A stretch of DNA of 64,000 nucleotides, from assembly GCA_910589425.1 (NCBI GenBank), contig CAJUSZ010000007.1:30265-94264 (forward strand), given 5' to 3'. Positions within the stretch are counted from its first letter, which is position 1, and each line of letters begins with the position of its first letter. The notes below the pieces were generated by a model. It was not told the origin of the DNA and did no database searches. It saw only the letters and a program-made list of their open reading frames with translations. Origin of the DNA: an uncultured Muribaculaceae bacterium (GTDB lineage: Bacteria; Bacteroidota; Bacteroidia; Bacteroidales; Muribaculaceae). The position numbers were made by a program, and so were the translations under genes. Below are positions 60,391 through 64,000 of this stretch, one piece after another.

Positions 60391-62466
60391 TCAGAATTCA
60401 ACCGAATAACTCAAAGAAGGTAGGAACCGGTATAGCGACGGAACCTTATGCAGATAGAACGTGCCGTCGTCGGCCGACATTCTGTAGCTGCACAATTCGA
60501 TGTTGCGCCTGCCGTATGCGTTTATGACGGACAGCACCACCGAGTGCCGCAGTGGGAAACGCCCGCCTGTCTGGAATGTATATGAGCCGGACAGATCAAG
60601 CCTGTGATAGATAGGCATCCGGGCTGAATTCCGGTCGCCGTAGATCAACATGACATTTTCCCCTATCATGTATACGGCGCGGACCGGAGTGTAGCATCTG
60701 CCGGATGAAAGGGTGAATGTGGCGCCGATGTTCCATCCTCGGCCAAAGCTGTAGGACAGAAAGGCATTCAGGTTGTGGAGCCCTTCGGATACCGACGGTA
60801 GATAACGGTCGGGTGCGGTCGGGTATTTCCGGCGTGCGAATCCCAGTGAGTAGGCTCCCGAGGCCGAGAATCGTCCTGCAGTGAACCGTAAGGTAAGATC
60901 AAATCCGGCGTTGAAACCGTTGGATACGAGCAGATGTGAGTCTAAATTGTAGTCGCTTTCGAGAAGTTCCAGAAGGATTCCGGAATATTCCGGCTCATGA
61001 AGAATCTTTTTGAAATATGGCTCCACACCGATCGTAAGTTTGCCATCGAGAAGCACCCGCTCGTATGCGGCGGAGACGGCGATTGCTTTCTCAACCGGAG
61101 CGGCCGACGAGGCTGTGATCCAGAAATTGGATGAGAGTCCTACGTCGACATATCCCGTCTGATGCAGATATTGGGGATAGACAGAGAAATGCAGTTTACT
61201 CCGGTCCCGGCCGTTGTCGAAGCTCACCGACACTTCCGGAGCCGCGAAGAAATTGCGGTATTCCGCCGATGAGTAATATGATCCTTTCAATCCTACGTCC
61301 AGCGAAAACCGTTTCCCAAGCCGTTTCACCCACGACGCGTAAAGGCGGGCTTCGGAAGCCCTCCGCCATTTTTTCAGACCGTAAATGTCCTGTGGCAGCG
61401 AGGCGTAGCATAGAGCCTCCGCCCCGGCTTTTATCATTCCATATCGGGATGATCCGTCGGCGGGACGGTCTGCGGAACCGGTGGATTTCAACGGGATGTC
61501 GATCTCGAACCCGATGTTGCCTTCCATCATTTCTGACGGAACATGAAGATCGATGCCGGGAATGTCGGCGATCAGGGTGTTGCTGAATCCCGAGAACGCT
61601 CCCCATAATTTGAACGGCGTGGCCGACTCATGGCTCCATATTGCGGAAGCGGCGAGATTTCCCCAGTCGAGATGGGTGTCAAGATAGTAATGATGGTCAA
61701 ACACGTTGAGATGATCGGAATTAAGCAATGCGTCTACCTTGATGAGATCCGCATCGGAAGGAGTCCATCTCGCTGTCAGGGCCGCGTCGGAAAAGGAATA
61801 TCTGATAGTCTGGTCCTTCATGTCGAGCATCGGTCCGTAGAGCTTGTCGATGTAGGAGATGCGTCCGGAGAGATCCAGGCTGAAGCGATCCGAAACGGGA
61901 ATCCGCAGTCCCAAAGAGGATGCGGTCATCCCGACGTTGACTGTCCCGCGGAAGCGGTCGGGATGGCGGTCGCGGCTTCTGACATCGAACAGTGCGCCGA
62001 GTCTGGACGCTGCGGAGACATCGTGAATGCTCTTTTCCACATAAAGTGTCGGGAAATGCAGCGAATTGAACATCGAGAATATTCCGCCGAAATGATAGGG
62101 GAAGAAAACAGTGGCCCGTCCTACCCGGAAAAGCGACTGCGAGAATCCGGCTCCCTGGGCGGAAAGTCCCGACGAATAATCACCGGCAGCCGACAGGCCG
62201 CCAGATATCCTGGCGTAGCGCAACGGATCTGCCTCGCCAAACATGCGTGTCAGTCGTCCGGCGGCGTCCACATTGAGCGACGTGGCGCCAAGATCCGGAG
62301 TGGACATGAGTTTGCGCGGAGCGACCGATACTGTAACCTCCTTCAGGGTAGTTGCGGAATCTGTAGGCTCATTGCCGTATGCGGATTGACAGACCGATGA
62401 GAATATGAAAAATAAAGGAAAGAATGCTGGCAAAGCCAACATTCTTTCTCTATGGTTCCGTCTCAT
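60391..62466 (-). CDS. TonB-dependent outer-membrane receptor
   Basis: The 691-residue product has a signal peptide (PAFFPLFFIFSSVCQSAYG), a plug domain (LKEVTVSVAPRKLMSTPDLG, then GGIFSMFNSLHFPTLYVEKS) and a beta-barrel ending in LPSLSYSVEF with the usual terminal phenylalanine. It lacks the N-terminal carboxypeptidase-like domain that many Bacteroidota receptors of this type carry. It lies between a lipoprotein gene and a DUF4249 gene, forming an import unit of unknown ligand. Confidence 0.88.
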   Translation of the reverse strand: MRRNHRERMLALPAFFPLFFIFSSVCQSAYGNEPTDSATTLKEVTVSVAPRKLMSTPDLGATSLNVDAAGRLTRMFGEADPLRYARISGGLSAAGDYSSGLSAQGAGFSQSLFRVGRATVFFPYHFGGIFSMFNSLHFPTLYVEKSIHDVSAASRLGALFDVRSRDRHPDRFRGTVNVGMTASSLGLRIPVSDRFSLDLSGRISYIDKLYGPMLDMKDQTIRYSFSDAALTARWTPSDADLIKVDALLNSDHLNVFDHHYYLDTHLDWGNLAASAIWSHESATPFKLWGAFSGFSNTLIADIPGIDLHVPSEMMEGNIGFEIDIPLKSTGSADRPADGSSRYGMIKAGAEALCYASLPQDIYGLKKWRRASEARLYASWVKRLGKRFSLDVGLKGSYYSSAEYRNFFAAPEVSVSFDNGRDRSKLHFSVYPQYLHQTGYVDVGLSSNFWITASSAAPVEKAIAVSAAYERVLLDGKLTIGVEPYFKKILHEPEYSGILLELLESDYNLDSHLLVSNGFNAGFDLTLRFTAGRFSASGAYSLGFARRKYPTAPDRYLPSVSEGLHNLNAFLSYSFGRGWNIGATFTLSSGRCYTPVRAVYMIGENVMLIYGDRNSARMPIYHRLDLSGSYTFQTGGRFPLRHSVVLSVINAYGRRNIELCSYRMSADDGTFYLHKVPSLYRFLPSLSYSVEF

Positions 62467-62493
62467 ATAAGGAGCCTTGTGATAGTGGACTTG

Positions 62494-63843
62494 TCAGATT
62501 CCAAAGAATGCCTGGTAGAGTTCCACAAGGGAGACAATGCTTTGCATGGTGGAGCCGAAGTTGCCTTCGTTGAAGTATTCGGTGAAACGGTAGGTCGTGC
62601 CGTCGCTGAACTTCATGACAGGCTCGGGATACCAGTAGTAATATGGTTCGTAGCCACAGTCCTCACTTTCGCGGTAGAGCGACCAGATGATGTCGCCGGT
62701 CGGTTCTTTCGATCCGCCGAGATAGAACTGCGACTTGATGTGGCTGTTGAGATAGTTGAGCTTTTCCTGAGCGAAGGATTTGTCTTCCTCCACATCGTAC
62801 CATAGCGCGAAAGTGCGTGCCAGACTTGTTATGTTGTCGCATTTTCCGCTTATGAACATGCGGCGCATGATGTTGGCTGTGGCTGTGCCGTCAGAGAAAA
62901 GGGAGTGGAGTCCTTTTTTCCAGAATTCGCTGTCTTCCTCGTCGTATTCGTCGTTGATTTCAACGCATTCGGAGATTTTGTCAATGTCGCAGAGGTCATG
63001 GCCGTTGAGCTGGCCGCTGACGCTGAATAGTTCGGTTCCGCCGATTCTTGCCGATGCTTCAGCCTTGACACGGCTGTTGGTCATGTCGGCTTTTGCGGAT
63101 ACATTGATATTGGCGACGGTCATGTCTATGTCGGCGTAGGCAGTTTTGCCTTTCTGGTCGTATTTTGTATCAACCGTGCCGTATGCCAGCCGTGTCGAGC
63201 CTTTGGTGAGCGAGATTGTGATATTGCGGGGGACAGTTACTGTCACTTTCACCGGATGCTCATCGTAGGGATAATCGTCGTCTTCCTCATAGCCGGTGCC
63301 TGACATCGACCAATCGCCGCCGTTAGGCTCCGCCACGAGCGAACAGTTGACGCCTTTGACTTTGAAACGGAATTCCACGTTTTTGCTGTCGCCGGTGCGC
63401 ACCCATGTGTCTTCCCTGAAGTCCGGCTCGTAAATTCCGGAAACATCTCCGAAGGAATATGAAAGTTCCTGGATGGCGCGTGTCATTCCCATCAGGTTGA
63501 TTGACTTTGCGGAGCGTCCCAGATCGTTGATTCCTTTCACCATGTAGTTGTAAGGTCTGTTGGATTCTCCGGTCCCGAATTCACCGAATTCCTCGGCGAA
63601 ATCCCTGCAGAAGTCTACAAATTCGGCCTGATCTTCAGGTTTGAAGACCTCGGTCATCTGCTTGGCGGTCTGTTCGATGTAATCTTTCTGTTCCTCGGCT
63701 GTTACAGGAGTCTCGCCAGTGTTCGGATTGGATATGTCCTGCGAGCCTCCATTGCCATTGCCGTTGTCATCTGAGCAGGAAGAGATGCCGCCTGCCAGAA
63801 CCAGGGCTATGGCAGCCATTCCTGTCTTGAAAATCGTTTTCAT
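62494..63843 (-). CDS. Large lipoprotein of the TonB receptor unit
   Basis: The 449-residue product has a lipobox ISSC (Cys23) followed by an Asp/Asn/Gly-rich linker, a helical region (about residues 50-130) and a long beta-rich region with repeated strands such as KAEASARIGGTELFSVSGQL. No named family is recognised. It precedes the receptor gene by 27 bp and is probably the first gene of the operon. A surface lipoprotein that captures the receptor's ligand is a reasonable guess only. Confidence 0.8.
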   Translation of the reverse strand: MKTIFKTGMAAIALVLAGGISSCSDDNGNGNGGSQDISNPNTGETPVTAEEQKDYIEQTAKQMTEVFKPEDQAEFVDFCRDFAEEFGEFGTGESNRPYNYMVKGINDLGRSAKSINLMGMTRAIQELSYSFGDVSGIYEPDFREDTWVRTGDSKNVEFRFKVKGVNCSLVAEPNGGDWSMSGTGYEEDDDYPYDEHPVKVTVTVPRNITISLTKGSTRLAYGTVDTKYDQKGKTAYADIDMTVANINVSAKADMTNSRVKAEASARIGGTELFSVSGQLNGHDLCDIDKISECVEINDEYDEEDSEFWKKGLHSLFSDGTATANIMRRMFISGKCDNITSLARTFALWYDVEEDKSFAQEKLNYLNSHIKSQFYLGGSKEPTGDIIWSLYRESEDCGYEPYYYWYPEPVMKFSDGTTYRFTEYFNEGNFGSTMQSIVSLVELYQAFFGI

Positions 63844-63906
63844 GTGGTTTAGATTTAGATATTGTTGTTAATCAAGTTTTTAGTGTTGTTGCGGATGTGT
63901 AGCCTG

Positions 63907-63914
63907 CAAATGTA
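63907..63914 (-). promoter_or_regulatory. Probable -7 element for the lipoprotein-TonB receptor-DUF4249 operon
   Basis: The minus strand reads TACATTTG, matching TAnnTTTG, about 63 bp ahead of the ATG at 63843. No TTTG lies at the expected distance upstream. The rest of the region to the end of the window shows no gene. Confidence 0.5.
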
Positions 63915-64000
63915 CTAAATTCCTTGAATCTCAGAGTGGAAAATTCACGGGAGTTTGACAGTTAGTGCTTTCAAAAAATAGTCTATAAAATTGACGCCGA

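Overview
The window looks like a chromosomal segment of a gut-type Bacteroidales bacterium (phylum Bacteroidota), most plausibly of the Muribaculaceae or a close family; the family is an inference from gene content and style. Several signs agree. Promoters fit the Bacteroidota pattern TTTG-N19/20-TAnnTTTG, and Shine-Dalgarno sites are inconspicuous. There is an UpxY-type antiterminator, DUF1573, DUF4249 and DUF5715 proteins, a BspA-type leucine-rich repeat protein, an Omp28-like protein with a type IX secretion (T9SS) tail, and a succinate dehydrogenase/fumarate reductase of the cytochrome b558 type. No phage, transposase or CRISPR array was seen.

Layout. 1-11.8 kb (minus strand) is a capsule/exopolysaccharide operon running off the left edge: upxY, wza-like export lipoprotein, wzc-like tyrosine autokinase, cpsB-like phosphatase, ugd, wzx-like flippase, two polymerase/ligase-like membrane proteins, a glycosyltransferase, an acetyltransferase and a truncated glycosyltransferase. 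11.9-16.6 kb (minus) holds xerD, an eroded methyltransferase-like gene, a YfhO-type membrane protein and an Lrp regulator. 16.6-18.2 kb carries tRNA-Pro(GGG), a small lipoprotein and tRNA-Asp(GTC), with promoters for both tRNAs and terminators behind all three genes. 18.4-24.9 kb (plus) is mostly housekeeping: aroQ, an O-methyltransferase, rbfA, a LolC/E-like permease, a DUF5715 lipoprotein, two DUF1573 proteins and meaB.

25.0-33.5 kb (plus) is a second exopolysaccharide locus: a wza-like lipoprotein, a kinase-less Wzz-type chain-length protein, a polymerase-like membrane protein, three glycosyltransferases and a radical SAM enzyme. No flippase or initiating sugar-phosphate transferase is visible in it. 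33.7-37.6 kb is the sdhC-sdhA-sdhB operon, in which SdhC has a tail of about 117 residues. 37.9-47.6 kb contains secreted and envelope proteins (Omp28-like/T9SS, AsmA-like, LRR) and an FKBP peptidyl-prolyl isomerase cluster. leuS, aroB and a HAD phosphatase follow.

53.6-58.3 kb is a small surface-glycan locus: a family 2 glycosyltransferase, two tandem LicD-type transferases, a WYL regulator and a nucleotidyltransferase with N-terminal CBS domains. obg follows. The right end (59.5-63.8 kb, minus) is a three-gene outer-membrane unit of lipoprotein, TonB-dependent receptor and DUF4249 lipoprotein.

The most promising spots for something undescribed are the radical SAM enzyme inside the second exopolysaccharide locus, GCATGC-centred palindromes next to -7-like boxes in front of both parts of that locus, the tandem LicD locus, the SdhC tail, and an AGTAC-type inverted repeat at 52.45-52.62 kb that supplies the end of a coding sequence. 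All calls come from reading the sequence; no database search was run.
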